Origin: Pseudorhodobacter antarcticus
GTDB taxonomy: Bacteria; Pseudomonadota; Alphaproteobacteria; Rhodobacterales; Rhodobacteraceae
Direction of reading: 5' to 3'
Assembly (NCBI RefSeq): GCF_900110135.1
Contig: NZ_FOCO01000004.1
Location: 62,001-126,000 of the forward strand
Length of the DNA stretch: 64,000 nucleotides
Position 1 is the stretch's first letter; each line of letters starts with the position of its first letter. The position numbers were made by a program, and so were the translations under genes. The notes under the pieces are model-generated. The model had not been told where the DNA came from. It worked only from the letters and a program-made list of their open reading frames with translations, and ran no database searches. Shown piece after piece: positions 35,245 to 43,414 of this stretch.

Positions 35245-36420
35245 CTAGAGGCGTTCAATGGCGATTGCGATGCCTTGGCCGCCGCCGATGCACATAGTGA
35301 TGAGGGCGGTTTTGGTTTGCGTGCGTTCGAGTTCGTGCAGCGCCTTGAGGATGAGGATGGCACCTGTGGCACCCACGGGGTGGCCAAGGGCGATGGCGCC
35401 GCCGTTGGGGTTGACGCGGGCGGGGTCAAGGTTGAGGGCGTTTGTGACGGCGAGGGCTTGGGCGGCAAACGCCTCATTCGACTCGATCACGTCGAAATCG
35501 GTGATTTTGAGGTTGGTTTTGGCCATGAGGGCCTGCACGGCGGGGATGGGGCCGAGGCCCATGACGTGGGGGGCCACGCCTGCGGTGGCGTAGCCGAGGA
35601 TGCGGGCGCGCGGGGTGAGGTTTTCGCGGGTGGCGGCGGATTCGCGCGCGAGGATGATCGCGGCGGCACCATCATTGATGCCGGAGGCGTTGCCTGCGGT
35701 GACGGTGCCGTTTTGTTGAAAAGCGGGGCGCAGGGCGGTGAGGGCATCGAGCGTGGTGGATTTTGGGTGTTCGTCGGTGTCAAAACTGGCGACGCCTTTG
35801 CGGGTTTTGATGTCGATGGGCGCGATTTGGCTGGTGAAATACCCGGCGGCGATGGCCTGGGCGGCGCGGGTTTGGCTTTGCAGCGCAAAGGCGTCTTGGT
35901 CGGCGCGGGTGATGCTGGATTGTGCCGCGACGTTTTCGGCGGTCACGCCCATGTGCCCGGTGCCAAACGGGCAGGTGAGCGCGCCTGTCATCATGTCCAG
36001 CGCCGATGTGTCGCCCATTTTCTGACCCCAGCGGGCGGCGGGCAGGATGTGGGGACTGCGCGACATACATTCCGCCCCGCCTGCCAGTGCGAAATCAGCA
36101 TCACCCAGCATCAGGGATTGGGTGGCGGACACGATCGCTTGGGCACCCGAACCGCAGAGGCGGTTGACGTTCATCGCGGGAGTGGTGTCGGGGATGCCTG
36201 CGTTGATCGCGGCGACGCGGGCAAGGTACATATCGCGCGGTTCGGTGTTGATGACATGGCCGAACACGACTTGTCCGATTTGGTCCGGCGCGATGCCTGC
36301 GCGGTCGATTGCGGCGCGGGCGGCGTGGGTGGCGAGGTCGATGGGGGCAATGGCCGCAAGGCTGCCACCAAAGCTGCCGATGGGGGTGCGTGCGCCGGAA
36401 AGGATGACGATATCGGTCAT
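35245..36420 (-). CDS. Acetyl-CoA acetyltransferase (thiolase)
   Basis: Cytosolic thiolase (391 aa) that condenses or splits acyl-CoA, most like acetyl-CoA acetyltransferases (AtoB/PhaA type). The nucleophilic cysteine is in NRLCGSGAQA (around residue 91); the C-terminal catalytic motifs are NGGAIALGHPVGATGA and CIGGGQGIA. The start at 36420 begins the conserved DIVILSGARTPIGSFGGSL; an open frame extends upstream without similarity. No phaB or fatty-acid gene lies beside it, so pathway use is open. Confidence 0.92.
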   Translation of the reverse strand: MTDIVILSGARTPIGSFGGSLAAIAPIDLATHAARAAIDRAGIAPDQIGQVVFGHVINTEPRDMYLARVAAINAGIPDTTPAMNVNRLCGSGAQAIVSATQSLMLGDADFALAGGAECMSRSPHILPAARWGQKMGDTSALDMMTGALTCPFGTGHMGVTAENVAAQSSITRADQDAFALQSQTRAAQAIAAGYFTSQIAPIDIKTRKGVASFDTDEHPKSTTLDALTALRPAFQQNGTVTAGNASGINDGAAAIILARESAATRENLTPRARILGYATAGVAPHVMGLGPIPAVQALMAKTNLKITDFDVIESNEAFAAQALAVTNALNLDPARVNPNGGAIALGHPVGATGAILILKALHELERTQTKTALITMCIGGGQGIAIAIERL

Positions 36421-36527
36421 GGGGGCCTGCCTTTTTGCGGTGGGTTTGGGGCAGTTTGCCTGCAACCCTGCATCACTGCAAGCGGTGCTGTACAACCGCC
36501 GCCCGGACCCCCGGACGGCGCGTGGTT

Positions 36528-36692
36528 TCAAAGGTAACGGCGCGGGGCGATGGTGGCATCGCGCAGGGCGTTGTCACCGGACAAAAGCCGCCACAGATGC
36601 ACCATTGTCATCATATCATCATCCGCCGCCGTGCGCGTGGCGTGGTCGTTCAACCGCATCACACGCACCCCATCAATCATTTCAACCGTCAT
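36528..36692 (-). CDS. Small hypothetical protein
   Basis: Open frame of 54 codons (MTVEMIDGVRVMRLNDHA...) on the strand of the thiolase gene, 107 bases upstream of it. AGGGTG lies six bases before the ATG. Composition (Asp-Met-rich centre, charged) is not that of random GC-rich sequence, but no family is recognised. It could be spurious. Confidence 0.3.
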   Translation of the reverse strand: MTVEMIDGVRVMRLNDHATRTAADDDMMTMVHLWRLLSGDNALRDATIAPRRYL

Positions 36693-36851
36693 TTTTGGCA
36701 CCCTGTGCAAAGCGCCCCCAGAGGCAGGATGGGCCCTTGGGGGTTAACAATTTGTTACGGCGCGCGGGGGCAATCGTTAAGATTTATCCCTCAATTTGGG
36801 GTTCGACTGTGGGCGGCGTGGCGCGTAAGCTGATGGTAGGGAGGAACCGCT
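36693..36851. other. Upstream region of the DUF1428 operon
   Basis: Intergenic DNA holding a perfect 13-bp palindrome TAACAA-T-TTGTTA at 36745-36757, placed about 95 bases before the DUF1428 start. It may be an operator; a half-match to the CtrA box TTAA-N7-TTAA overlaps it. GGGAGGA precedes the ATG at 36852. Between this and the thiolase start only the weak 54-codon frame is found. Confidence 0.35.
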
Positions 36852-37205
36852 ATGACCTATTTTGAGACATTCGTGGCCCCGGTGCCGTTGGATCAGTTGG
36901 AGGAGTATTTCACGCTGGCGGCGAAGATGGCGCCGATCTGGAAATCTTATGGGGTGTTGTCGCTGCTGGATGCGCGGCCGGAAAATGTGCCGATAGGCAA
37001 GATCACATCATTCCCGCAGGCGGTGCAATGCGATGATGGCGAGGTGCCGGTTTTTGGGTTTATGACGTTTCACGACCGCGCGCACCGCGATTTGGTGATG
37101 GAGCAGGCGATGGGCGACCCGGTGATGGGGGCGTTGATGCGCAAGGTGCCGATGGACGGCAAGCGCATGATCTTTGGCGGGTTTAGTGGCGAGGTGGTGG
37201 GGTGA
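36852..37205 (+). CDS. DUF1428 family protein
   Basis: Small protein of 117 aa with the ferredoxin-like DUF1428 fold. It is recognised by the start YFETFVAPVP, then GKITSFP and MDGKRMIFGGF near the C-terminus. No cofactor motif is seen and function is unknown. Its stop overlaps the GTG start of the next gene by four bases, so it belongs to a three-gene unit with the metallo-hydrolase and fumarylacetoacetase. Confidence 0.85.
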   Translation: MTYFETFVAPVPLDQLEEYFTLAAKMAPIWKSYGVLSLLDARPENVPIGKITSFPQAVQCDDGEVPVFGFMTFHDRAHRDLVMEQAMGDPVMGALMRKVPMDGKRMIFGGFSGEVVG

Positions 37206-38047
37206 GCGACCGGGTGGTTTTGCTGGGCACCAAGGGCGGGCCTGCGTTGCGGGCGGGTGGTGCGATGCCCACGGCCAGCCTGTTGGAGATGGACGGGCGG
37301 CGGGTTGTGGTGGATTGCGCGATTGGGGTGACCAAGGGTTTGGTGGAGGCGGGGATGGACCTGCGCGCGCTGGATTTGATTTTCATCACGCATCTTCATT
37401 CGGACCATGTTTTGGAATTGGGGCCGCTGATTCATACCGCGTGGACCACAGGGTTGAAGACGCCTGTGACCGTGTACGGCCCGCCGGGAATTGACGCGTA
37501 TTGGGCGGGGTTTTTGGCATCCATGGCCTACGACAACGCCATTCGCGTTGCGGATGAAGGCCGCGTGCCGTTGGGCGATTTGGTGCAGGTGGTGGTGTAC
37601 GGTGAGGGCGTGGTGCTGGACGGGCCGCTGCGGGTGAGCGCGTTACGCGTGCCGCACCCGCCCGTTGTCGATGCGTTTGCGTTAAGGTTTGAAGGCGCCC
37701 GTGTGGTGACGTTTAGCGGCGATACGGCGTATTTCCCGCCTTTGGCGGAGTTTGCGCGCGGGTCGGATGTGCTGGTGCATGAGGCGTTGTTGCCTGCGGG
37801 GGTGGAGGCGATTATCGCCAAAACCGGCCTTGGCGACAAGCTGCGCAACCACCTGTTTGCCTCGCACACCAAGGCGGTGGATGTGGGGCGGATTGCGCAA
37901 GCGGCGGGCGTGGGGCGGTTGGTTTTGAACCATCTGGTGCCTGCGGATGATGCGGAGATTACGGCTGCCGATTGGTTGGCGGAGGTGGCGCAGACCTTTG
38001 CCGGGGATGCGGCTGTTGGTACGGATGGAATGGAGATTTTACTGTGA
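37202..38047 (+). CDS. Metallo-beta-lactamase-fold hydrolase
   Basis: Metallo-hydrolase (281 aa) of the RNase Z/arylsulfatase-like branch. The metal motif is THLHSDHV (around residue 63), followed by FSGDTAYF and a late SHTKAVDVG that supplies further ligands. No signal peptide, so cytoplasmic. Start is GTG, overlapping the DUF1428 stop. Substrate cannot be deduced; a small ester or lactone linked to the following fumarylacetoacetase would fit the arrangement. Confidence 0.85.
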   Translation: MSDRVVLLGTKGGPALRAGGAMPTASLLEMDGRRVVVDCAIGVTKGLVEAGMDLRALDLIFITHLHSDHVLELGPLIHTAWTTGLKTPVTVYGPPGIDAYWAGFLASMAYDNAIRVADEGRVPLGDLVQVVVYGEGVVLDGPLRVSALRVPHPPVVDAFALRFEGARVVTFSGDTAYFPPLAEFARGSDVLVHEALLPAGVEAIIAKTGLGDKLRNHLFASHTKAVDVGRIAQAAGVGRLVLNHLVPADDAEITAADWLAEVAQTFAGDAAVGTDGMEILL

Positions 38048-39288
38048 CATTGATGCGGTCTTGGGTGGCAGGGGCGAACAGTGCCGAAGGCGAGTTTCCG
38101 TTGAACAACTTGCCTTACGGGGTGTTTTCGGTTGGCGGGGATGACCCGCGCTGTGGGGTGGCGATTGGGGATATGATCCTTGATCTGGCCGCGATGGAGG
38201 CGGCGGGGCTGCTGCGCCTGTCGGATGATTTGGTGTTTGACGTGCCGTTTTGGAATGAGGTGATGGAGCTGGGGCCAGAGGCGTGGGCGCGGTTGCGTGT
38301 GATGCTGTTCGGGTTCTTGGGTGAAGGGGCGGAAACGCGCGGCATTGTGGAGCCGTATCTGGTGCCCATGGCGCGGGCGCGGCTGCATATGCCGATTTTG
38401 GTGGGCGAATACACCGACTTTTTCGCCAGCGCGCATCATGCCCGGAATATGGGGGCGTTGTTGCGCGGCACGCCCGGCCTGCCCGCCAATTGGCTGCATA
38501 TGCCGATTGGGTATAACGGGCGGGCATCAAGCGTGGTGGTGTCGGGCACCGATATTCACCGACCCTTGGGGCAGGTGCCGCAAGGGGCGTTTGGCCCCTG
38601 CCAGCGGTTGGATATTGAGCTGGAAATGGGCGCGATTGTGGGCACGGGGTCCACTCTTGGCCAGCCGATCACGACCGCTGAGGCGGCGGAGATGATCTTT
38701 GGCTATGTGCTGCTGAACGACTGGTCCGCGCGCGATATTCAAGCGTGGGAGGCGCAACCGCTGGGGCCATTCCAAGGCAAGGCGTTTGGCACCACAATTA
38801 GCCCGTGGATTGTGACCCCCGCCGCGTTGGAGCCGTTTCGCTGTGGGCCGCCCGTGCGTGAGGTGCCGCTGTTGCCGTATTTGCAAGAAGCTGTGCCGGG
38901 GTTTTACGATGTGCAGTTGCAAGTGCAGATGCAGCCCATGGGGGCGGCGCGGGCCAGCACGATTGCGCGCAGCAATTACAAGCATTTGTATTATTCGGCA
39001 GCGCAACAACTGACCCATCATGCGGTTGGGGGCTGTGACATGAACCCCGGCGACTTGCTGGGGTCTGGCACGATTTCGGGGCCGGAAAAGGCCGAGTTTG
39101 GGTCGCTGATGGAGCTGTCGTGGGGTGGGGCGGAACCGTTGACGTTGGAGACGGGCGAAGTGCGCTGTTTTGTGGAGGATGGCGATACGATGACCTTGCG
39201 CGGCCATGCGCAGGGCGATGGGTTTCGTGTGGGGTTTGGCCCTTGTGCGGGGCGGATTTTGCCAGCGGTGAACATGCCGGGCTGGTGA
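38044..39288 (+). CDS. fahA: Fumarylacetoacetase
   Basis: Enzyme of 414 aa that hydrolyses fumarylacetoacetate to fumarate and acetoacetate, the last step of tyrosine breakdown. The N-terminal SH3-like domain contains FPLNNLPYGVFS. The catalytic domain has the segments EYTDFFASAHHARNMG, YNGRASSVVVSG, ELEMG, and a metal-binding NDWSARDIQAWE. GTG start overlaps the previous stop (GTGA). Other tyrosine-pathway genes (hmgA, hppD) are not in the window. Confidence 0.92.
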   Translation: MTLMRSWVAGANSAEGEFPLNNLPYGVFSVGGDDPRCGVAIGDMILDLAAMEAAGLLRLSDDLVFDVPFWNEVMELGPEAWARLRVMLFGFLGEGAETRGIVEPYLVPMARARLHMPILVGEYTDFFASAHHARNMGALLRGTPGLPANWLHMPIGYNGRASSVVVSGTDIHRPLGQVPQGAFGPCQRLDIELEMGAIVGTGSTLGQPITTAEAAEMIFGYVLLNDWSARDIQAWEAQPLGPFQGKAFGTTISPWIVTPAALEPFRCGPPVREVPLLPYLQEAVPGFYDVQLQVQMQPMGAARASTIARSNYKHLYYSAAQQLTHHAVGGCDMNPGDLLGSGTISGPEKAEFGSLMELSWGGAEPLTLETGEVRCFVEDGDTMTLRGHAQGDGFRVGFGPCAGRILPAVNMPGW

Positions 39289-39317
39289 TGGGCGCGGCCT
39301 TGGGGTAAAGCGCCGCC

Positions 39318-40397
39318 ATGCGCCAGACATTGACCGAGATTTATGATGCTAAAGTGACCGCAGGCAGCCTGCGGGCCGACCCGGCGCAGCATGGGGTTTT
39401 GCCCGTGCTGGAAGAGTTGCGGGTGTGGGCTGAAAGCCGCGGTGCGCGCAAAACGGGGTTGCTGAAAGGGCTGTTTCGCAAGGCAGAGCCTGTGCCAAAG
39501 GGGTTGTACCTGTGGGGTGGCGTGGGGCGCGGCAAGTCGATGGTGATGGATTTGTTCATCGCGTGCACCCACACCCCCGCCAAACGCCGCGTGCATTTCC
39601 ACGCGTTCATGCAAGACATCCACAAAGGCATGCACGCCGCCCGCAAAAAAGGCGTCGATGATGCGCTGGAACCCGTGGCGGAGGCGATTATCCGCGAGGT
39701 GCGGCTGCTGGCATTTGACGAAATGCAGATCACCGATATTACGGACGCGATGATCGTGGGGCGGCTGTTTGAAAAGCTGTTTGCGGCGGGTGTGGTGGTG
39801 GTGACCACATCCAACCGCGTGCCCGAGGATTTGTACAAAGACGGGCTGAACCGCGCGCTGTTTTTGCCGTTCATCGACCAGTTGCGCGACCAAATGCAGG
39901 TGGTGCATTTGGAAAGCCCGAATGATTACCGCCAGCACCGATTGGAAGGCGCGCAGGTGTATTTCCACCCCGCAGGCAAAGCGCGCGACAAGATCAACGC
40001 GATTTGGACGGACCTGACCGGGGGTGGCGGCGAGGTGCTGCGCCTGCCCGTGAATGGCCGCGAGGTGGAATTGCCGCGTTTCGCCAATGGCGTGGGGCGC
40101 GCGAGCTTTTGGGAGCTGTGCGCGCGCCCGCTGGGGCCAGCGGATTATCTGGCAATTGCGCAAGCGGTGCGGGTTTTGGTGCTGGAGGATATTCCGCAGC
40201 TTTCCGCCAGCAACTATAACGAGGCAAAGCGGTTTGTGACCTTGATTGACGCGCTGTATGAGGCGCGGGTGCGGCTGGTCGCATCGGCGGCCGACGCGCC
40301 GGAACGGTTGTATATCGAAGGTGCGGGCAGTTTTGAATTTGAACGCACTGCCAGCAGGTTGCGCGAAATGCAAGCCGAAGGTTGGGGCAAATTATAG
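39318..40397 (+). CDS. zapE: AFG1/ZapE family ATPase
   Basis: P-loop ATPase (359 aa) of the AFG1-like family; the E. coli member ZapE acts at the division ring under low oxygen. Walker A is LWGGVGRGKSM (around 66-76), Walker B is RLLAFDEMQITD, and sensor 1 is VTTSNRVPEDLY. It ends in a six-base overlap with the convergent TauE/SafE gene. Confidence 0.92.
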   Translation: MRQTLTEIYDAKVTAGSLRADPAQHGVLPVLEELRVWAESRGARKTGLLKGLFRKAEPVPKGLYLWGGVGRGKSMVMDLFIACTHTPAKRRVHFHAFMQDIHKGMHAARKKGVDDALEPVAEAIIREVRLLAFDEMQITDITDAMIVGRLFEKLFAAGVVVVTTSNRVPEDLYKDGLNRALFLPFIDQLRDQMQVVHLESPNDYRQHRLEGAQVYFHPAGKARDKINAIWTDLTGGGGEVLRLPVNGREVELPRFANGVGRASFWELCARPLGPADYLAIAQAVRVLVLEDIPQLSASNYNEAKRFVTLIDALYEARVRLVASAADAPERLYIEGAGSFEFERTASRLREMQAEGWGKL

Positions 40398-41150
40398 CAT
40401 TTGCCAGATGAGGCGGAGCGCGAGCGCGGTTGAGGTGACGACCAGCAGCGGTTTGATGAGCCGTGCGCCAATCCGCATGGCGAGCTTCGCACCAAGGTAA
40501 GCGCCAGCCGCTTGGGCCACGCCCATCGCCAACCCCGTAATCCACCACGGCGCGCCGGACAGGGTGAACACCAGAAGGCCCCCAAAATTCGACGCGAGGT
40601 TGAGGAGTTTGGTGTGCGCGGTCGCCTTTAGTACGCCATAGCCTGCCAGCAGCACAAAACCGATCATGTAAAATGCGCCAGCACCCGGCCCGATTAACCC
40701 GTCATAAGTGCCGACCAGCGGCACGACAAAGGCGGTGAAATGCAAGGGCGTGATGCGCTGGGCGCGGTCCGCGTCCGTGAGGCCGGGTTTGAAGGCGAAA
40801 AACGCGGCGATGCCGATCAGGATGATGGGCAGGCCAAGGCGGAATGTTTGCGCAGGGATAAGGTGGGCGAGCATGGCCCCGGTCATGCCTGCGGCGAAGG
40901 CAACTAGGGCGGCGAAGGCCTGCGCGCGCAGGTTAACATGGCCCGCGCGGGCATAGGAGATGGCGGCGGTCGCGGCCCCAAACACCGCTTGCAGCTTGTT
41001 GGTGGACAGCGCTTGCACCGGGGTGGCCCCGGCGAGGAGGAGGGCGGGCAGGGTGATTAAGCCGCCGCCGCCCGCAATCGCATCCACAAACCCCGCAAGG
41101 AAAGCGGCGGCGATAAGGAGGGCGGCGATGTCGGTCGTGACTTCAAACAC
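40392..41150 (-). CDS. TauE/SafE family sulfite-export permease
   Basis: Membrane protein of 252 aa with about eight hydrophobic segments and the family motifs AGFVDAIAGGGGLITLPALLLAG near the N-terminus and GTYDGLIGPGAGAFY in the second half. TSUP proteins export sulfite, sulfoacetate or similar anions. It is far from the sox genes and follows serB with an 8-base overlap, so a sulfur role is not shown by context. Start is GTG. Confidence 0.87.
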   Translation of the reverse strand: MFEVTTDIAALLIAAAFLAGFVDAIAGGGGLITLPALLLAGATPVQALSTNKLQAVFGAATAAISYARAGHVNLRAQAFAALVAFAAGMTGAMLAHLIPAQTFRLGLPIILIGIAAFFAFKPGLTDADRAQRITPLHFTAFVVPLVGTYDGLIGPGAGAFYMIGFVLLAGYGVLKATAHTKLLNLASNFGGLLVFTLSGAPWWITGLAMGVAQAAGAYLGAKLAMRIGARLIKPLLVVTSTALALRLIWQML

Positions 41151-42021
41151 TTGCGAAATCTTCGATCCGGTAGCCTTGGAGGTACAAAAGCGCCGTCAGA
41201 TCGCCATGGTTGATGCGGATGTTGCATTGGGCCGCGACACTGGGTTTGGCATGCAAGGCCACGCCTGCGCCTGCGAGGCCGAGCATGCCGAGGTCATTGG
41301 CGCCGTCCCCCACCGCGATCACATCGGCGGGGGTGATGCCCAGTTTGGCGGTGATGTCGTGCAGCGCATCCACCTTGGCTTGGCGGCCCAAAATGGGGTC
41401 GGCCACGGTGCCTGTCAGGTGGCCGTTTTCAATATGCAGCGTGTTGGCGCGGTTTTCATCGAACCCCAGAACGGATGCGATATGCTGTGTAAAGGCGGTG
41501 AAGCCCCCAGACACCAGCGCGGCATGTGCGCCGTTCGCCTTCATCGTGGCCAGCAGCGCGGGGCCGCCGGGCATCAGGGTGATGCGGTTGGCCAGAACTT
41601 TGTCGATCACGCTGGCAGGCAAGCCGCGCAACAGCGCCACCCGTTCGCGCAGGGCGGCGTCAAACTCCAATTCGCCATTCATCGTGCGGGCGGTGATGGA
41701 TGCCACATGCGCGCCCACGCCCGCCTCATCCGCCAATTCATCGATACATTCTTGCTGGATCATCGTGCTGTCCATATCGGCCAACAGCACGCGTTTGCGA
41801 CGGTTCGCGCTGGGTTGCACGACCAGATCAATGCCCATGGGTTGCAGGCCCGCCCACGCATCCCACAGGTTGGCGGGCATCGCGGGAATGGTAAATTCCG
41901 CCGCAATCGCCGGGTTCAACCAATGCGCATCGCCGCCACCCCACGCGTTGCGCAGGGATTCCACGCTTGTGCGGTCCAGAACTGGGGTGGTGGGGTTGGT
42001 CAAAAGCGTGGCTGTGAACAT
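41143..42021 (-). CDS. serB: Phosphoserine phosphatase SerB
   Basis: Cytosolic HAD phosphatase (292 aa) releasing serine from phosphoserine, the last step of serine synthesis. HAD motifs: ADMDSTMI, VSGGFTAF, and GDGANDLGML; substrate loop around ECIDELAD. The N-terminal ~75 residues form the non-HAD regulatory part. It is divergent from serC and serA, giving a complete serB/serC/serA locus. Confidence 0.95.
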   Translation of the reverse strand: MFTATLLTNPTTPVLDRTSVESLRNAWGGGDAHWLNPAIAAEFTIPAMPANLWDAWAGLQPMGIDLVVQPSANRRKRVLLADMDSTMIQQECIDELADEAGVGAHVASITARTMNGELEFDAALRERVALLRGLPASVIDKVLANRITLMPGGPALLATMKANGAHAALVSGGFTAFTQHIASVLGFDENRANTLHIENGHLTGTVADPILGRQAKVDALHDITAKLGITPADVIAVGDGANDLGMLGLAGAGVALHAKPSVAAQCNIRINHGDLTALLYLQGYRIEDFASV

Positions 42022-42124
42022 GGGTGTTTTCCTGCGTGGGGAGGTGTCGCAATTTGCAGATGATGCGGCGCTTTACGCCAATAATCCCCCTTGCGCCAGC
42101 CCTTGGATGGGCGTAGTGCGGCAA

Positions 42125-42172
42125 GTGGGACACCCTTCCCCAACGAAGGGCATTTATCTGTGAGGATACCAC
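42125..42172 (+). ncRNA. serC leader RNA candidate
   Basis: Directly before serC is a hairpin with arms CCCTTC (42133-42138) and GAAGGG (42145-42150). An outer GTGG (42125-42128) can pair with CCAC (42169-42172), enclosing the ribosome site GAGGA. An alphaproteobacterial serC RNA motif upstream of serC-serA operons is established in Rfam; matching it here is by position and shape, not by a covariance search. The arrangement would let the RNA control initiation of serC. Confidence 0.55.
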
Positions 42173-43315
42173 ATGACTGGTACGACCCCGGCCGTTCGGC
42201 CTGCAAATCCGCGTTTTTCTAGCGGCCCCTGCGCGAAAATCCCCAATTATTCCCTTGATATGCTGGCTGACGCGCCTTTGGGCCGTTCGCATCGTGCTGC
42301 CGTTGGCAAGGCCAAACTGTCGCAGGCGATTGCGCTGACGGCGGAGATTTTGGGCCTGCCAGACGGATACCGCGTTGGCATTGTGCCCGGGTCCGACACG
42401 GGCGCTGTTGAAATGGCAATGTGGTCGCTGCTGGGCGCGCGCGGCGTGGAAATACTGGCGTGGGAAAGCTTTGGCGAAGGCTGGGTGACCGATGCGGTCA
42501 AGCAGCTGAAGCTGGATGCCACCGTGCGTGTGGCCCCTTATGGCGAGATTGTGGATTTTGCGCTGGTCGATTTTGACAAGGATGTGGTGTTCACATGGAA
42601 CGGCACGACATCGGGTGTGCGCATGGCCAATGGCAATGCTATCCCGGCAAACCGCGCGGGGTTGACGATTTGTGATGCGACATCGGCCGCGTTCGCGATG
42701 GAGTTGCCGTGGGACAAGCTGGATGTGGTGACGTTTTCTTGGCAAAAAGTGCTGGGCGGTGAAGGGGCGCATGGCGTGATCGTGTTGTCGCCGCGCGCGG
42801 TGGAACGGTTGGAAACCTATACCCCCGCGTGGCCACTGCCGAAAATTTTCCGCATGACGTCCAAAGGCAAGCTGATTGAAGGGATTTTCAAGGGCGAGAC
42901 GATCAATACCCCGTCGATGCTGGCGGTGGAGGATTATCTGGTCTCGTTGAAATGGGCGCAGTCGATTGGCGGCCTGAAGGGGTTGGTCGCGCGGGCCGAT
43001 GCCAATGCCAAGGCGGTTGCGGATTTTGTGGCCAGTCGCGATTGGATTGCGAATTTGGCGGTTGATCCGGCGACAGCATCGACCACATCGGTGTGCCTGA
43101 AGTTTGTTGATGCGCGGATTGTCGATGGCGATGCGTTTGCCAAGGCGGTGGCGAAACGATTGGAAAAGGCGGGCGTCGCCTTTGACATTGGCGCCTACCG
43201 CGATGCGCCTGCGGGCTTGCGGATTTGGTGCGGATCGACGGTGGAAACCGCCGATGTGGCCGCGTTGATGCCGTGGCTGGATTGGGCGTTCAACGCCGAG
43301 ATTGCCAACCTTTGA
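42173..43315 (+). CDS. serC: Phosphoserine aminotransferase SerC
   Basis: PLP-dependent aminotransferase (380 aa) converting 3-phosphohydroxypyruvate to phosphoserine. The N-terminus has the family mark [14 protein letters not shown]; the PLP lysine is in [14 protein letters not shown]. The long form with this N-terminus is the alphaproteobacterial type. It is followed by serA after a 99-base gap containing a large inverted repeat. Confidence 0.94.
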   Translation: MTGTTPAVRPANPRFSSGPCAKIPNYSLDMLADAPLGRSHRAAVGKAKLSQAIALTAEILGLPDGYRVGIVPGSDTGAVEMAMWSLLGARGVEILAWESFGEGWVTDAVKQLKLDATVRVAPYGEIVDFALVDFDKDVVFTWNGTTSGVRMANGNAIPANRAGLTICDATSAAFAMELPWDKLDVVTFSWQKVLGGEGAHGVIVLSPRAVERLETYTPAWPLPKIFRMTSKGKLIEGIFKGETINTPSMLAVEDYLVSLKWAQSIGGLKGLVARADANAKAVADFVASRDWIANLAVDPATASTTSVCLKFVDARIVDGDAFAKAVAKRLEKAGVAFDIGAYRDAPAGLRIWCGSTVETADVAALMPWLDWAFNAEIANL

Positions 43316-43323
43316 TCTAAGGG

Positions 43324-43380
43324 GCGGTGGGTTTGCACCCACCCTACCCATACTCCGTAGGGTGGGTGCAAACCCACCGC
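43324..43380. repeat. 24-bp perfect inverted repeat with nested palindromes
   Basis: Two perfect 24-base arms (43324-43347 and 43357-43380) flank a 9-base loop in the serC-serA gap. Each arm itself contains a GGTGGGT / ACCCACC palindrome, so this is two head-to-head copies of the element seen singly at 13068 and 22209. A strong RNA hairpin here may reduce or attenuate read-through into serA. Confidence 0.85.
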
Positions 43381-43414
43381 GCGGCAAATCCAATTTATAT
43401 ATAGGAGCGCCAAC

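Noticed and set aside
40392-41150. The TauE/SafE permease as a member of the sox system
   Set aside because: It is 30 kb from the sox genes and is linked to serB, so only family resemblance supports a sulfur role.
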